Shown here in pieces: positions 39,753 through 51,286 of a stretch of DNA of 64,000 nucleotides (position 1 is its first letter; the number at the start of each line of letters is the position of its first letter). The stretch comes from an uncultured Sphingomonadaceae bacterium (GTDB lineage: Bacteria; Pseudomonadota; Alphaproteobacteria; Sphingomonadales; Sphingomonadaceae). The stretch is from NCBI GenBank assembly GCA_947488625.1, contig CANKZR010000006.1:1-64000 (forward strand), written 5' to 3'. The notes beneath the pieces were generated by a model. That model saw only the letters and a program-made list of their open reading frames with translations. It was not told where the DNA came from and did no database searches. A program made the translations under genes and the position numbers.

Positions 39753-40553
39753 ATGGATATCGGTCTTGTTCAGGCGTCATTGTCGCTAGCCTCAGGGCTC
39801 CTCGTGGGGTTCTCGCTGGGCTTAATCGGCGGCGGGGGATCGATCCTCGCCGTGCCGCTATTGATCTATGTTGTCGGCGTTCGCGACACACATGTCGCAA
39901 TCGCCACATCCGCTGCCGCCGTGGCCGCGAGCGCCTTGGCCAACCTGCTGTTACATGCCCGTGGCGGCAGTGTGAAATGGCGTTGCGCAAGTCTTTTCGC
40001 GGCATTCGGTATTATCGGTGCAGCGGCGGGATCGACTATGGGGAAGATGACACAGGGCGATCTCCTGCTGGGCCTGTTCGGCTTGGTGATGATCATTGTC
40101 GGCCTGTCGATGATACGCGAAAAATCGGGTGGGTCCGACCCGGATGTCCGCCTTACCGCAGCGACCGCATTGCGGTTGACCCCGCGGCTGGCGGCCGGTG
40201 GGTTTGTTGTCGGCGCACTGTCCGGCTTTTTCGGTATCGGCGGCGGGTTCCTGGTGGTGCCGGGCCTGGTTGCCGCGACGGCCATGCCGATCCTCAATGC
40301 GATCGACTCTTCGCTAGTCTCCGTAACCGCTTTCGGCGCCACCACGGCCGCCAATTACGCATTGGACGGGCTGATCAATTGGCCGATCGCCGGGTTCTTC
40401 ATTGGCGGAGGCGCGATGGGGGGCTGGCTGGGAACCCGGGCCTCGCACAGCCTCGCGGCGCGCAAGCGGACGCTAACATACATTTTCTCTGCAGTCGTGA
40501 TCCTTGTCGGTGTGTTCGTCACCGGCGAATGGGTAACGACGGCTTTGTTGTGA
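39753..40553 (+). CDS. TauE/SafE-family sulfite/anion exporter
   Basis: 266-aa membrane protein with eight or so helices and the two TauE repeats (GLIGGGGSILAVPLLIYVVG and GFFGIGGGFLVVPGLVAA). Exports sulfite or related sulfur anions in sulfide-oxidising contexts. It starts 19 bases after the repressor stop and probably shares its transcript. The longer frame from 39645 overlaps the repressor and is rejected. Confidence 0.9.
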   Translation: MDIGLVQASLSLASGLLVGFSLGLIGGGGSILAVPLLIYVVGVRDTHVAIATSAAAVAASALANLLLHARGGSVKWRCASLFAAFGIIGAAAGSTMGKMTQGDLLLGLFGLVMIIVGLSMIREKSGGSDPDVRLTAATALRLTPRLAAGGFVVGALSGFFGIGGGFLVVPGLVAATAMPILNAIDSSLVSVTAFGATTAANYALDGLINWPIAGFFIGGGAMGGWLGTRASHSLAARKRTLTYIFSAVVILVGVFVTGEWVTTALL

Positions 40554-40569
40554 TCGCCGCCATTCGGCG

Positions 40570-42900
40570 TCATGTGTCCAGGCGCAGGCTCCGCAGCCGC
40601 AGCGCATTCGCGATCACCGATACAGAAGAGAGGCTCATGGCCGCCGCCGCGATCATGGGACTCAGCAGCAATCCGAAGAACGGAAACAGCACGCCTGCGG
40701 CGACCGGAATGCCAAGCGTGTTATAACCAAACGCGAAGAACAGGTTCTGCCGGATGTTGCGCATCGTTGAGCGCGACAGCACGATGGCCTGGACTACCCC
40801 TGTCAAATCACCGCGCACCAGAGTCACGCCTGCGCTCTCAATCGCCACATCGGTGCCGGTACCCATGGCGATTCCGACATCTGCAGCGGCCAGCGCGGGG
40901 GCATCGTTGATGCCGTCTCCGGCCATACCGACGCGGCGGCCTTGTGCCTTCAGCTCCTCAATCTTGCTGTGCTTGTCTTCCGGAGAGACATTGGCATGCA
41001 CCTCGTCGATCCCCATTTCGCGCGCCACCGCTTCGGCTGTGCCACGGCTATCGCCGGTGAGCATCACCACCCGGATGTCGCGCGAATGGAGCGCCGCAAT
41101 CGCCGCAGCGCTGGTCGGCTTGATCGGATCGGCTACCGCAATGAGGCCTGCCGGACGGCCATCGAACGCGACGAACATAACTGTCTGGCCCTGCTTGCGA
41201 CCGCCCTCCGCCGAGCCAAGCCAGACGTCATCGTCGATGCCGACACGTCGCATCATCTTCTCATTGCCGATAGCAACGCGGCGGTCCTGCACGCTGGCCT
41301 CGACACCTTCGCCGGTGGTCGAGGCGAGGTCTGTGGCCTCGGCCGGCGATACGCCGCGCGCTTTTGCGCCTTCGACGATCGCATGGGCCAGCGGATGCTC
41401 GCTTCCCATCTCGACACCCGCGACCGCGGCCAGGAATTCGGTTTCGTCAATTCCGTTTGCAGGTGTCACTGCCACCAGGTCGGGTTTGCCCATCGTCAGC
41501 GTGCCTGTCTTGTCGACCACCAGCGTATCGATCTTCTCCAATGTTTCGAGCGCCTCGGCGTTACGGATCAGAATGCCATGCTGCGCGCCCTTACCGGTAC
41601 CGGTCATGATCGACATCGGCGTGGCAAGCCCAAGCGCGCACGGACAGGCGATGATCAAGACCGCGATGGCATTGACCAGCGCATAGGCCAGCGCGGGCGC
41701 GGGGCCCCAGATAGCCCAGACTATGAACGTGACGATGGCGATCACCACCACGGCGGGCACGAACCAGCCCGCCACCTGATCCGCCAAGCGCTGGATCGGT
41801 GCGCGGCTGCGCTGCGCTTCGGCTACCATCTGGACGATCTTGGACAGCATCGTGTCCTTGCCTACACCGGTGGCGCGCATGACAAAGCCGCCGGTCTGAT
41901 TGACTGTCCCGCCTATAACTGTGTCGCCGGTTTTCTTGGCGACGGGCAGCGGTTCACCACTGATCATGGATTCATCGATTGCGCTCGAACCCTCCTCAAT
42001 CTCGCCATCGACGGGCACTTTGTCGCCGGGACGGACGCGCAGACGATCACCGGTGGCCAGCTGATCGAGCGGCACCTCGCGCTCGTCGCCGGACCCGAAG
42101 ATTTTGACCGCGCTTGGCGGAGCCAGTTCGAGCAGCGCGCGCAATGCGCTGGAGGTCGAGCCCCTTGCCTTGAGCTCGAGGACCTGCCCCAGCAAGACCA
42201 ACGTCGTGATGACAGCCGCGGCCTCAAAGTAGACCCCGACCCGCCCCGAATGGTCATGAAACGCGGGCGGGAAAATATGCGGTGCAATCGTTGCCACCAC
42301 GCTGAAAATGTAGGCGATCGCCACGCCGAACCCGATCAGCGTGAACATGTTGAGATTGCGCGTCTTCAGCGACTCGACGGCGCGGGTGAAAAACGGCCAG
42401 GCTCCCCACAGAACGACGGGGGTAGCGAGAGCGAACTGCGCCCATTGCGCATAGGCAGATTCGATAAGCTGGTCGAAACTGATCCAGGGAACCATGTCGC
42501 CCATTGCATAGACGAACAATGGCAGCGTCAGGAGCGCGCTCCACCAAAAGCGGCGACGCATATCGATCAGTTCAGGGTCTGGTCCATCGTCGAGCGAGAC
42601 CATCTCCGGTTCGAGCGCCATTCCGCAAATCGGGCACGAACCGGGGCCGGGCTGCCGGATTTCAGGGTGCATTGGGCAAGTATAAATCGTCCCCTCAGGC
42701 ACCTCTTCGACCGCATTGAGGTGCGCGCCCGACAGGTAGAGTTCGGGATCAGCAAGGAACTTGTCGTGGCAGCGCGAAGAACAGAAATAGTGCTCGGCGC
42801 CTTCATACGGCGCAATGTGCTTCGCGCCGTCGATCGCAACGCTCATGCCGCATACCGGGTCGATGGCAGTGCCCTCGATTACGCTTTCATCCTTGCTCAC
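40570..42900 (-). CDS. copA: Copper-exporting P1B-1 ATPase
   Basis: 776-aa P-type ATPase. The N-terminus has a YHS-type domain ([10 protein letters not shown]...[10 protein letters not shown], residues 14-49) and a metal-binding domain with [25 protein letters not shown] (about 74-98), instead of the usual HMA domain. The membrane site has CPC in IIACPCALG; the phosphorylation site is [19 protein letters not shown] marks the hinge. CPC identifies the Cu(I)/Ag(I) type. It starts 12 bases after the oxidase gene and ends the cus operon. The symbol copA is shared with the oxidase at 25604-27421, which is unrelated. Confidence 0.95.
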   Translation of the reverse strand: MSKDESVIEGTAIDPVCGMSVAIDGAKHIAPYEGAEHYFCSSRCHDKFLADPELYLSGAHLNAVEEVPEGTIYTCPMHPEIRQPGPGSCPICGMALEPEMVSLDDGPDPELIDMRRRFWWSALLTLPLFVYAMGDMVPWISFDQLIESAYAQWAQFALATPVVLWGAWPFFTRAVESLKTRNLNMFTLIGFGVAIAYIFSVVATIAPHIFPPAFHDHSGRVGVYFEAAAVITTLVLLGQVLELKARGSTSSALRALLELAPPSAVKIFGSGDEREVPLDQLATGDRLRVRPGDKVPVDGEIEEGSSAIDESMISGEPLPVAKKTGDTVIGGTVNQTGGFVMRATGVGKDTMLSKIVQMVAEAQRSRAPIQRLADQVAGWFVPAVVVIAIVTFIVWAIWGPAPALAYALVNAIAVLIIACPCALGLATPMSIMTGTGKGAQHGILIRNAEALETLEKIDTLVVDKTGTLTMGKPDLVAVTPANGIDETEFLAAVAGVEMGSEHPLAHAIVEGAKARGVSPAEATDLASTTGEGVEASVQDRRVAIGNEKMMRRVGIDDDVWLGSAEGGRKQGQTVMFVAFDGRPAGLIAVADPIKPTSAAAIAALHSRDIRVVMLTGDSRGTAEAVAREMGIDEVHANVSPEDKHSKIEELKAQGRRVGMAGDGINDAPALAAADVGIAMGTGTDVAIESAGVTLVRGDLTGVVQAIVLSRSTMRNIRQNLFFAFGYNTLGIPVAAGVLFPFFGLLLSPMIAAAAMSLSSVSVIANALRLRSLRLDT

Positions 42901-42912
42901 AACATTTCCTTC

Positions 42913-44454
42913 CTAGCTGTTCACGACGACGAATTGCCCCATCATACCTGCATCCTCGTGCTCGAGGATGTGGCAATGGTACATGTAGGGCAGGTCCGGG
43001 TCGGTGTTTTCCTCGAAGCGGACCAGTACGCGCACCTGTTCGCGCGGGTTCACCACCACGGTGTCCTTGTATCCCGTTTCCAGCGGCGGCGGCGCGCGGC
43101 CATTGCGCTCGATCACGCGAAACTGCGTATTATGGATATGGAAGGGGTGCGCCATCATCGAAGCGTTGGCGATCTCCCATATTTCCCATTGTCCGACCGG
43201 CACGCGTTCGTTGATGACATCCATGTCCATCGCCGCGCCATTGATCGACATTCCCCCGCCCATCATACCCATATCGATCACAAACCGGCGGGTTCGCACG
43301 GCGAGCGATGGATCGGGCACACCAAGCGGAGCAAGTTCGGCCGGCAGCCTGACAGACCGAGCCGTATCTGCGGGCCTGATGTCGAGAATGCGAAATACCC
43401 CGTCGGAAGGATCACCGTCATTTCCACGGCCCATCATCCCTCCGCCCATCATGCCGCGGCCCTGTCCGCCCATCATGCCCATCATGTTGTCCGGGCTGCT
43501 GGCGACAAGGCGCAGCGGGCGTCCTTCGGCGAGATCAAGGATGATCTGCGCCCGCTCCCCCGGCGCAAGCCTGAGCGACCGGACAGGATGGGGTCGATCA
43601 AGCAAGCCGCCGTCGCTCGCAATAAGCTGCATCGGTGGACCGCCCTCAAGCGAGAAATCATAGAACCGTGCGTTCGATCCGTTGAGAAGGCGCAGACGGA
43701 GCTGTCCGGTCGCTGCGTCAAAGACAGCGTCTTCGGTGCCGTTGACGTAAATCCGGTTGCCACGAACGCCCATCATGCGCGCTTGCATTCCGCTTGGGTA
43801 AATCAGTTGACCGGACCCATCGATTATCCGGTCCTGGACGATCAGCGGAATGTCGTCGACGCCATATTCGCTCGGCAGACCGAGGCGCTCTTCTTGATCG
43901 TCACGGACATAGATCGGCGCAGCAAGTCCGGCATAAACCTGCGGCCCGGCTCTGCGGTGCAGATGCGAATGATACCAGTAGAGCGAGGCGCGCTGGCGCA
44001 CTTCAAAAGACGGGCTCCACCTCTCGCCTGGGCGGATCAGTTGATGCGGCCCGCCATCGGCAGAGGCGGGGAGTTCGAACCCGTGCCAATGGACCGTGGC
44101 GCCTTCGGCAAGATTATTGTCGATGTGAAAACGGACCCGCTCGCCGCGGCGCATTTCGAGTGTCGGCCCGAGATAGGGTGCGTCAATGCCGATCGTGGGT
44201 GAGGCGACGCCGGCCACGAATTCCTTCTGGCCCGAGGTCAAGGAGAGGCGAAAAACACGCTCGCCCTGTTCGATCCGGCCCGCCTGGAGCGGAGGTATCG
44301 CGAGCGGATTGGAACCGCCAGTGCTGCCCTGCAAGAGCTTGTCGGATGCCTCGCACGCTGCAAGCGGCATGACCGCAAATCCCGCTGCGGCCAGGCCCGC
44401 GTGCTTCAGTAATCCACGACGCTCGATGGGGAATATCTGGCCTTTGCGGTTCAT
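42913..44454 (-). CDS. Multicopper oxidase (CumA/CueO-like)
   Basis: 513-aa periplasmic multicopper oxidase. Copper-ligand motifs are HWHGFELP, YWYHSHLHRR, HPFHIHNTQF and YHCHILEHEDAGMMGQF. The signal has a lipobox-like LPLAAC after a RR pair (ERRGLLKHAG), so it may be Tat-exported and lipid-anchored. A Met-rich insert (MMGMMGGQGRGMMGGGMMGRGND, shortened here to its key feature of repeated MMG) lies near 330-350. I chose ATG 44454, with GAGGAG upstream. It probably oxidises Cu(I) in the periplasm. Confidence 0.9.
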   Translation of the reverse strand: MNRKGQIFPIERRGLLKHAGLAAAGFAVMPLAACEASDKLLQGSTGGSNPLAIPPLQAGRIEQGERVFRLSLTSGQKEFVAGVASPTIGIDAPYLGPTLEMRRGERVRFHIDNNLAEGATVHWHGFELPASADGGPHQLIRPGERWSPSFEVRQRASLYWYHSHLHRRAGPQVYAGLAAPIYVRDDQEERLGLPSEYGVDDIPLIVQDRIIDGSGQLIYPSGMQARMMGVRGNRIYVNGTEDAVFDAATGQLRLRLLNGSNARFYDFSLEGGPPMQLIASDGGLLDRPHPVRSLRLAPGERAQIILDLAEGRPLRLVASSPDNMMGMMGGQGRGMMGGGMMGRGNDGDPSDGVFRILDIRPADTARSVRLPAELAPLGVPDPSLAVRTRRFVIDMGMMGGGMSINGAAMDMDVINERVPVGQWEIWEIANASMMAHPFHIHNTQFRVIERNGRAPPPLETGYKDTVVVNPREQVRVLVRFEENTDPDLPYMYHCHILEHEDAGMMGQFVVVNS

Positions 44455-44509
44455 GATAGCGTTGCTCCTCGAGGGCGACACCGGATTTGTCCGATGCCGC
44501 CCCATCGTT

Positions 44510-44893
44510 TCACTGCTTCGTGATCGACGTGATCACACTGCCTTCAGAACCAGTACGAAACTCGAAGGAAATTCCCTCACCGACGCTGACATCACTACGC
44601 AGTTGCTCGTCTGCCTCGAACGCCATTGTCATTGCCGGCCAGTCAATTGCGGGGACCGGGCCATGCTCGACCGTGATCGTGCCAGCTTCGCCATCGATTG
44701 CGGTGACGGTTCCCTCAGCGCTGGCGGTCTGCATCATGTCACCGGGGTCCATTGCCGACATGTCCTGATCATCCATCATCATGCCATCTTCAGCCATCGG
44801 CATATCGTTCATCTCAGCCATATCCTGGCCGGAATCACAGGCTGCCAGCGCCAGCGGGGCGGCCAGCAGGGTCAAGAGGGTTGTGGTACGCAT
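44510..44893 (-). CDS. cusF: CusF-like periplasmic copper-binding protein
   Basis: 127-aa secreted protein. A lipobox-like signal (LALAAC) is followed by a Met/Asp-rich linker ([18 protein letters not shown]) and a CusF domain with [18 protein letters not shown], which holds the tryptophan and two methionines of the Cu(I)/Ag(I) site. The same motif recurs at the C-terminus of CusB in this operon. It overlaps the end of cusA by 22 bases and has GAAGGAG upstream. Confidence 0.9.
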   Translation of the reverse strand: MRTTTLLTLLAAPLALAACDSGQDMAEMNDMPMAEDGMMMDDQDMSAMDPGDMMQTASAEGTVTAIDGEAGTITVEHGPVPAIDWPAMTMAFEADEQLRSDVSVGEGISFEFRTGSEGSVITSITKQ

Positions 44894-47800
44894 TCTTCTT
44901 CTCCTTCGGAGTGGTTTGGCCGAGCTGGCCGGGGACGCCGCAACAACAGATATGCGGCGGGAAGTACGAACATGGACAAAAGCGGGGCTGTGATCATTCC
45001 GCCGATCATCGGCGCGACGATCCGGCTCATCACTTCGGAGCCTGCCCCACTGCCGATCAGGATCGGGAACAGGCCGGCCAAAAGAACCGCTACGGTCATT
45101 GCCTTGGGGCGGACCCGCAGCAAGGCACCTTCGCGGATGGCGGCAGAGACTTCCTCTGCATCTGCATCCTCATCGCGCCGCTCCAGCGCAGCTTTCAGAT
45201 AGATCAGCATGATGACACCGAACTCCGCAGACACACCGGCCAGCGCAATAAAGCCGACAGCGGTCGCGACGGACTGGTTGTACCCCATGAGGTAAAGCAG
45301 CCAGAAGCCGCCGGTCAGCGCGAATGGCAACGTGCCCATGATGAGCAGCGCCTCGTCGAAACGGCGGAAGATCAGATAGAGCAGCAGGAATATGATCGCG
45401 AGCGTCGCCGGGACGACAATCTGCAGGCGCTCATAGGCACGTGTGAGATATTCGAATTGCCCGGCATAGGACAGGCTGACACCCGCTGGCAGATCAACCT
45501 CTGCGGCGATGACCTCCTGCAAATCGCTAACCACCGAGGTAAGATCGCGTCCGCGCACATCGATGTAGACATAGCTTGTGGGTCGGCCCTGCTCGCTCTT
45601 GAGCATGGGCGGGCCGCTGGTCACGCTGACAGCAGCCACGGTGCCGAGTGTGATCTGCTGACCCGACGGGGTGAGAACCGGCAGGTTGCGCAGCTCGTCC
45701 ACGCTGTCACGAATTTCACGCGGATACCGCACGTTGATCGGATACCGGGCCAGCCCCTCCACGCTGCGGGCCACGTTTGCACCGCCGATTGCGCCGGATA
45801 CGATTTGCTGGACGTCGGCGATGTTGAGGCCGTAGCGGGCTGCTTCCAGCCGGTCGATATCGACATCGACATAGCGGCCTCCCGATAGCCGTTCGGCCAG
45901 TGCAGAGCTGACGCCCGGAACGTTCTTGGCGGCTTGTTCGACCTGGAGCGCAACTCGTTCGAGCTCGCCCAGGTCTTCTCCGGAAACCTTGATCCCTATC
46001 GGGCTCTTGATCCCTGTAGCGAGCATGTCGATCCGGTTGCGAATTGGCGGGACCCAGACATTGGCGAGGCCGGGCACCTGCACGGCGCGATCCAGTTCCT
46101 CGACCAGCATGTCGGGCGTCATGCCCTCGCGCCATTCCTCGCGCGGTTTGAAGCGGATAGTTGTCTCGAACATGGTTAGCGGGGCGGGGTCGGTGGCGGT
46201 GTCGGCACGGCCGGCCTTGCCGAACACGGTTTCGACTTCCGGTACCGTCATGATCAGCCGGTCGGTGCGCTGGAGCAGCGCCGACGCCTCGCCGGGGGAC
46301 AGTCCGGGCAGGGCGCTGGGCATATAGAGCAGGTCGCCCTCATCGAGCGGTGGGAGAAACTCACCGCCGAGCCGGGAAAAAGGAACAAGCGTCGTCAAGA
46401 AGATCAGACCGGCGATGGCCAGCGTGGTCTTGGGGCGGCGCATCACCCAGTCGAGGCCGGGTCGGTAAGCGCGGGTCAGCACGCGGTTGACCGGATTGCT
46501 GTCCTCTGCAGGGATCTTTCCCCGGATCAGCCAGCCCATCAGCACTGGAACCAGAGTGATTGAAAGGATCGCAGCAGCGGCCATGGCGTAGGTCTTGGTG
46601 AAGGCGAGCGGCGCGAAGAGCCGTCCTTCCTGCGCCTGCAAGGTAAACACCGGCAGGAACGACAAGGTGATGATCAGCAGGCTGAAGAACAACGCCGGGC
46701 CGACTTCCTTCGAGGCATCGGCGACGATACGCCATCGCTCATTGACGGACAGAACCGCATCGGGATTGTCCTCAGTCCACCGTTCGATGTGTTTATGGGC
46801 GTTCTCGATCATGACCACCGCCGCATCGACCATCGCCCCAATCGCGATGGCGATACCGCCGAGCGACATGATATTGGCGTTCACTCCCTGGAAGCGCATT
46901 ACGAGGAAGGCCGCGAGCACACCCATAGGCAGAGTCACGACCGCGACCAGAGCCGAGCGCGCGTGCCACAGGAACAGAAGACACACCAAGGCTACGACGA
47001 TAAATTCCTCGATCAGCTTGGTGGTCAGGTTTTCGACCGATGCGTCGATCAGTTGCGAACGGTCATAGGTGGTGACAATCTCCACCCCTTCAGGGAGGCT
47101 CGCCTGCAATTGTTCGAGCTTGGCTTCCACTGCCGTAATCGCGCTGCGCGCGTCGGCTCCCTGCCGCAGGATGACGATACCGCCTGCAACCTCGCCTTCA
47201 CCGTTCAGCTCGGCGATGCCGCGCCGCAGTTCCGGACCGATCTGGACATTCGCGACATCGCCGAGCGTGACCGGCACGCCGCCCGCTTCGGCGCGCAGCG
47301 GAATGCTGCGGAAATCCGCCAGAGTTCCGAGATAACCCGATGCGCGGACCATATATTCCGCTTCGCCCATCTCGACGATAGAGCCGCCGGTTTCCTGATT
47401 GCCCGCCTGAACTGCCCTGACAACCTGCGCATGCGTCACACCCAGCGAGGCCATACGGTAGGGATCGAGAACGATCTGGTATTGCTTGACCATGCCGCCA
47501 ACGCTGGCGACCTCGGCGATCCCGGGTATGGTCTGCAACTCGTAGCGCAGGAACCAGTCCTGCAAGCTGCGCAGCCCGGCAAGGTCGTGTCCGCCGCTAC
47601 GGTCCACCAGTGCATATTCGTAGATCCAGCCGACCCCGGTGGCATCGGGGCCGAGCGTGCTCTCAACCCCTTCCGGCAGGCGATTCTGAACCTGGTTGAG
47701 ATATTCGAGAACCCGCGAGCGCGCCCAGTAAAGATCGGTACCGTCTTCGAAGATGACATAGACATAGCTGTCGCCGAAGAAGGAATAGCCGCGCACTGTT

Positions 47801-48039
47801 TCGGCGCCGGGGACCGACAGCATGGTTGTGGCCATCGGGTAGGTCACCTGATCCTCGACAATTCGGGGAGCTTGTCCCGGATAGTTCGAGCGGATCACCA
47901 CCTGTACGTCGGAGAGGTCCGGCAAGGCATCGACCGGCGTTGTTCGCACAGCCCAGAAACCGGCCAATGCCAGCCCGGTCGCCGCCAGCACCACGAAGAA
48001 GCGATTGGCAATCGAGCTATCGATAATGCGCGCAATCAT
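44872..48039 (-). CDS. cusA: CusA-type Cu/Ag efflux RND permease
   Basis: 1055-aa heavy-metal efflux RND pump. The HME4 (monovalent metal) signature is seen in helix 4: [23 protein letters not shown]. Porter-domain methionines lie around PLTMFETTI and [20 protein letters not shown]. Twelve transmembrane helices and two large periplasmic loops are present. It overlaps cusB (ATGA) upstream and cusF downstream. It exports Cu(I)/Ag(I) across both membranes with CusB and CusC. Confidence 0.95.
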   Translation of the reverse strand: MIARIIDSSIANRFFVVLAATGLALAGFWAVRTTPVDALPDLSDVQVVIRSNYPGQAPRIVEDQVTYPMATTMLSVPGAETVRGYSFFGDSYVYVIFEDGTDLYWARSRVLEYLNQVQNRLPEGVESTLGPDATGVGWIYEYALVDRSGGHDLAGLRSLQDWFLRYELQTIPGIAEVASVGGMVKQYQIVLDPYRMASLGVTHAQVVRAVQAGNQETGGSIVEMGEAEYMVRASGYLGTLADFRSIPLRAEAGGVPVTLGDVANVQIGPELRRGIAELNGEGEVAGGIVILRQGADARSAITAVEAKLEQLQASLPEGVEIVTTYDRSQLIDASVENLTTKLIEEFIVVALVCLLFLWHARSALVAVVTLPMGVLAAFLVMRFQGVNANIMSLGGIAIAIGAMVDAAVVMIENAHKHIERWTEDNPDAVLSVNERWRIVADASKEVGPALFFSLLIITLSFLPVFTLQAQEGRLFAPLAFTKTYAMAAAAILSITLVPVLMGWLIRGKIPAEDSNPVNRVLTRAYRPGLDWVMRRPKTTLAIAGLIFLTTLVPFSRLGGEFLPPLDEGDLLYMPSALPGLSPGEASALLQRTDRLIMTVPEVETVFGKAGRADTATDPAPLTMFETTIRFKPREEWREGMTPDMLVEELDRAVQVPGLANVWVPPIRNRIDMLATGIKSPIGIKVSGEDLGELERVALQVEQAAKNVPGVSSALAERLSGGRYVDVDIDRLEAARYGLNIADVQQIVSGAIGGANVARSVEGLARYPINVRYPREIRDSVDELRNLPVLTPSGQQITLGTVAAVSVTSGPPMLKSEQGRPTSYVYIDVRGRDLTSVVSDLQEVIAAEVDLPAGVSLSYAGQFEYLTRAYERLQIVVPATLAIIFLLLYLIFRRFDEALLIMGTLPFALTGGFWLLYLMGYNQSVATAVGFIALAGVSAEFGVIMLIYLKAALERRDEDADAEEVSAAIREGALLRVRPKAMTVAVLLAGLFPILIGSGAGSEVMSRIVAPMIGGMITAPLLSMFVLPAAYLLLRRPRPARPNHSEGEEECVPQPS

Positions 48040-49547
48040 TCGCCGGTCTTTCGGATCGAGACAATGCGGGGCCCAGTGCCGGCCTGCGCAAACGTGAAGG
48101 AAACCCGGTCACCGCGCGCGAAACCGCGCAGTTGCTCAGGCCCCTCGGTAGCGAAAGGCATGGTCATCGCTGGCCATTCGAGTGCAGGCACCGGGCCATG
48201 CCGCAGGGTCACACTGCTCGAGGTGATACGCTCAATTGTACCGGTTGCCCGATAGGTTTGCGGCTCGTCCGCCTCGCTTGACGTCTGGTCTCGGGTCGCC
48301 GCCGATGGAGCCTGATCGACAGGACGCACATCGATACCGGTAAGGCTGGCTTCGGAATCGAGCAGGAACTGGCCCGAAGTAACGACCTGCTCGCCCGCAG
48401 CAAGGCCGGCAAGCACTTCGGTGCGCCCGTTCGCTTCGCGACCGATGCGAATTTCTGCGGGGCGATAGCCGCCGCTTTCCTGTGCAATCATCACAAGAGT
48501 CCGCTCGCCAGTGCGAATGACCGCTTCCGAAGGGACCAGCAACGTCTCACGTCGCTCAGGTGCCAATGTGACTTGCGCGAACATGCCCGGTTTGAGCCGA
48601 AGCCCTGGATTGGGCATGGCGGCCCGCACGGTAATCGTCCGGCTGGCGTCCTGTGCGCTTGGAAGGATTGCAATGATCCGTCCTGCAAAACGCTCGCCGG
48701 GGAAAGCGGTGAGCGTCGCGCTCACGGGCTGCCCCACGCGGGCGCTGCCCGCCAAAGCCTCGGGCACTGCCGCCTCAAGCCAGATGGGACTGTACCCGCT
48801 GATTTCAGCGAGGGATTGGCCCATAGCCACGGTCATGCCCGGTCGCACGCCGAGCGAGGTGAGCGCACCCGACTGCGGGGCGGTCACGGTGAAAGTCGAT
48901 TGCGGCCTTCCGCTGCGAGCGACTGAGGAGATGATCGATTCCGGCATGCCAAGCAGCCGCAAACGCTCGCGTGCAGCGCGGATGAGCGCTTCGTCTCCCG
49001 TTGCCGAAACGGCCAGATATTCGCCCTGTGCGCCGCCCCACTCGGGCACCAGAATGTCGGCGATCGGCGCGCCTCGGGCGATGAGGTCTTGGGGCGCATG
49101 GCCGTATGTACGCTGCACGTATCCGCCGGCGCGCGGCTGGACGATCGACATATCACTGCCATTATAGGCAAGAGTTCCAGTCACCCGCGTTTCGGGTTCA
49201 AGCACGCCAATCTCGGCCTCGGCAGTCCGAATACCGAAGTTCTGCACCAAGGCGGAATCAATGCTGACTGCCCCGGCGCCCTGCGCTGCGCCAGCAGCGC
49301 ATTTGGGGACCAGCTGCATGTCCATGAACGGAGATTTGCCTGGCTCGTCGAAGCGCTGGTCGGGGACCATCGGATCGTACCAGTACAGCACTTCCTCGCA
49401 TCCGGTGTCGGCACCGGGCTCTTCGCCGCTGCTATCCCCGCCGAGCATCGACAGGCCGAAACCCGCCGCCAGACTAACAATGGCGATGGCTGCGGCGGAC
49501 GCATAAGTGCGCTGGCGCGGCGTAAAACGTTCGAAAGCGGCGTTCAT
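48036..49547 (-). CDS. cusB: CusB-type periplasmic adaptor with CusF-like C-terminus
   Basis: 503-aa membrane-fusion protein. An N-terminal membrane anchor (15-35) is followed by a heavy-metal-binding segment [29 protein letters not shown] (about 54-82; key residues the Met and Tyr). The lipoyl/barrel-sandwich hybrid and beta-barrel domains follow. The C-terminus carries an extra CusF-like domain, [18 protein letters not shown] (about 455-472). It overlaps cusC (ATGA) and cusA. The built-in metallochaperone domain would deliver Cu(I) to CusA. Confidence 0.94.
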   Translation of the reverse strand: MNAAFERFTPRQRTYASAAAIAIVSLAAGFGLSMLGGDSSGEEPGADTGCEEVLYWYDPMVPDQRFDEPGKSPFMDMQLVPKCAAGAAQGAGAVSIDSALVQNFGIRTAEAEIGVLEPETRVTGTLAYNGSDMSIVQPRAGGYVQRTYGHAPQDLIARGAPIADILVPEWGGAQGEYLAVSATGDEALIRAARERLRLLGMPESIISSVARSGRPQSTFTVTAPQSGALTSLGVRPGMTVAMGQSLAEISGYSPIWLEAAVPEALAGSARVGQPVSATLTAFPGERFAGRIIAILPSAQDASRTITVRAAMPNPGLRLKPGMFAQVTLAPERRETLLVPSEAVIRTGERTLVMIAQESGGYRPAEIRIGREANGRTEVLAGLAAGEQVVTSGQFLLDSEASLTGIDVRPVDQAPSAATRDQTSSEADEPQTYRATGTIERITSSSVTLRHGPVPALEWPAMTMPFATEGPEQLRGFARGDRVSFTFAQAGTGPRIVSIRKTGE

Positions 49548-50779
49548 GGCCTGTCCTCTCCGTAGGTAAGTCGCAGCGTGGCCGCAGCCTCGACCGCTGC
49601 CTGTTCGCGCCCGAGAATTTCCAGTTCGAGCAAAACGAGTGCTGCCTTGGCGGCGATTACGTCGACAAGATCGGCTCGTCCCGCAGCAAAACTGGCTGTC
49701 TCGAGATCAGCACGGTCACGCGCCAAAGGCAGAAGTTCGTCGCGCGCCCGCTCCCACTGCCGCGCCGCGCTGCGCCAGGAGGCGAGATCGGCTTCAAACC
49801 GGGCCCTGAGGGCGCGCAGCCGGTCTTCGCGCTCGGCAAGCGCTGCTGCAGCGTCGGCTTCGGCTGCCGCGATGCGCGGATTCTGTCGCCGGTCTGTAAA
49901 GATGGGCAAAGTGATCGAGCCCATGACCGACACCGCATCGCCAAAGTCGGGGTTGCGGCGGCCATAGGTGACGCTCACGCCGAAATCGGGTCGCTTCTCG
50001 GCACGGGCAAGATCAATCCCCGCCTCGGCGCGGCGGCTTTCAGCATCGGCCAGCAGAAGTTCGGGATTGCTTGTAAGTTCAAAGCGTAGCTGTTCGGGGT
50101 CTAGTGAAACAGATGGGGGTGCGCCCAGCGCAACAGGATTTTCAATTGGCATGTATCGCGAAATCTGTGCCTGCGCTGTTTCGCGCTCGGCTTCGATGGA
50201 CGTAGCTGCATCCTCGATACCGAGCAGCTCACGCCGGATCGCCAGACTTTCCGCCGGGCGATCCGATCCCGAAGCGACGGCACTGTTGGCGACCGGGACG
50301 AAGGCTCTGAGTTCGACCAGTGCTGCGCGAGCAAGGTCGAGCCGCGCTTGCGCATAGTGGAGCCTGACCCACGCCGTTCCGGCATCGGCGAGAACCTCGC
50401 GCTCGGCCATGCCAAGGCGCGCTTCGGCGAGGCGCACCTCCGAACTGGCAACGCCAAACCGCGCCCGGCGGCGGGCAAGATTTGGGATTTCCTGCTCGAC
50501 GCCGATCGCGACTTGCGTGGGAAGTTGCTGATCAAGTTCGAACGCGGCGGATCCGGTCACAGGAAGGTTCATGATCCCTCCCCGAACGCGCGGATCAGGG
50601 AGCTCGTCCGCCGCTTCCGCTGCCTCGCGCCGCGATTGCACGCGCAATGCACCAGCCTCCAAAACAGGTTGTTCGCCACGCGCCGCGGCAAGTGCATCCT
50701 CGTATCCGACAGACTGCGCTTGTGCAGTCTGCGCGGCGAGCAGGGCCGCTAACGGCACCCAGCCAATTCGCCAATCCAT
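49544..50779 (-). CDS. cusC: CusC-type outer-membrane efflux protein (TolC family)
   Basis: 411-aa TolC-family protein with a signal peptide ending AAQTAQAQS. Two repeats of alternating long helices are seen (e.g. EVRLAEARLGMAEREVLADAGTAWVRLHYAQARLDLARAALVEL). It forms the outer-membrane channel of the Cus pump. The start is ATG 50779 or GTG 50788; neither has a strong ribosome site. Its stop overlaps the cusB start. The strong hairpin at 50813-50855 precedes it. Confidence 0.9.
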   Translation of the reverse strand: MDWRIGWVPLAALLAAQTAQAQSVGYEDALAAARGEQPVLEAGALRVQSRREAAEAADELPDPRVRGGIMNLPVTGSAAFELDQQLPTQVAIGVEQEIPNLARRRARFGVASSEVRLAEARLGMAEREVLADAGTAWVRLHYAQARLDLARAALVELRAFVPVANSAVASGSDRPAESLAIRRELLGIEDAATSIEAERETAQAQISRYMPIENPVALGAPPSVSLDPEQLRFELTSNPELLLADAESRRAEAGIDLARAEKRPDFGVSVTYGRRNPDFGDAVSVMGSITLPIFTDRRQNPRIAAAEADAAAALAEREDRLRALRARFEADLASWRSAARQWERARDELLPLARDRADLETASFAAGRADLVDVIAAKAALVLLELEILGREQAAVEAAATLRLTYGEDRP

Positions 50780-50812
50780 AATTCTCACTCTTTCAAAGCA
50801 AGCTGACCGGGG

Positions 50813-50855
50813 GAGGCTTCGGCGCGCTCGGTCGATAGACCGAGCGCTGAGCCTC
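50813..50855. terminator. Strong hairpin upstream of cusC
   Basis: GAGGCT...AGCCTC and CGCTCGGTC/GACCGAGCG form a long stem with a GATA loop, between the Cys-rich gene and cusC. Without a T run on the minus strand it may lower, not stop, transcription into cusC, or it may be an mRNA-stability element. Confidence 0.45.
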
Positions 50856-50902
50856 TTTATCCTTCAAGCTCGCAAACGGCGCAGCGCGCCGTCCGGGAAA
50901 TG

Positions 50903-51277
50903 CTAGATAGTGAGTTGGTTTTGTGGAGGCGGGGATTCTGGTCTTGGTTGCTCTTTCTCGAGCCCGTCAGAAGTTGCGACGTGATACGAGAGAGCGAAAT
51001 TGAGTGGCGCAGCACCCAACGAACCCATACCCGTGAGGGCTAGCGGTGGCATGCAATTCATCGCGACCAGACAGTCGATTGTCATGTCGGGACAACACCC
51101 CTCGCGATCAGAAGACGGGTCATCGGCATCCATGCTAAGCTCGGGTATGGCCTGCGCCATTTCGGCGCAATCCACCATTTCAGCGACAGCGTTTTGAGGA
51201 ACAGCAGCCTGTGCCGCAACCTGCACAAACAGGCCTAAGCTAAAACAAATCAAAGTCAGGACGCGGATCAACTTCAC
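50903..51277 (-). CDS. Cys-rich secreted hypothetical protein heading the cus cluster
   Basis: About 124-aa secreted protein with a signal peptide (KLIRVLTLICFSLGLFVQVAAQA) and a Cys/Met-rich centre (DCAEMAQAIPELSMD, REGCCPDMTIDCLVAMNCMPPL). It probably binds copper in the periplasm. The ORF opens at GTG 51298, but a promoter-like pattern there would put the transcript start near 51280. I therefore prefer GTG 51277, which begins the signal peptide and would give an almost leaderless message. The family is not recognised. Confidence 0.6.
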   Translation of the reverse strand: MKLIRVLTLICFSLGLFVQVAAQAAVPQNAVAEMVDCAEMAQAIPELSMDADDPSSDREGCCPDMTIDCLVAMNCMPPLALTGMGSLGAAPLNFALSYHVATSDGLEKEQPRPESPPPQNQLTI

Positions 51278-51286
51278 CGTGACCGA

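Noticed and set aside
40942-44202. 1086-aa plus-strand open frame
   Set aside because: It runs antisense to the CopA ATPase and multicopper oxidase, both with clear motifs; composition (His/Arg-rich, no fold) is that of a reverse-strand shadow.
46789-48255. 488-aa plus-strand open frame
   Set aside because: Antisense to cusA/cusB, no recognisable domain or ribosome site.
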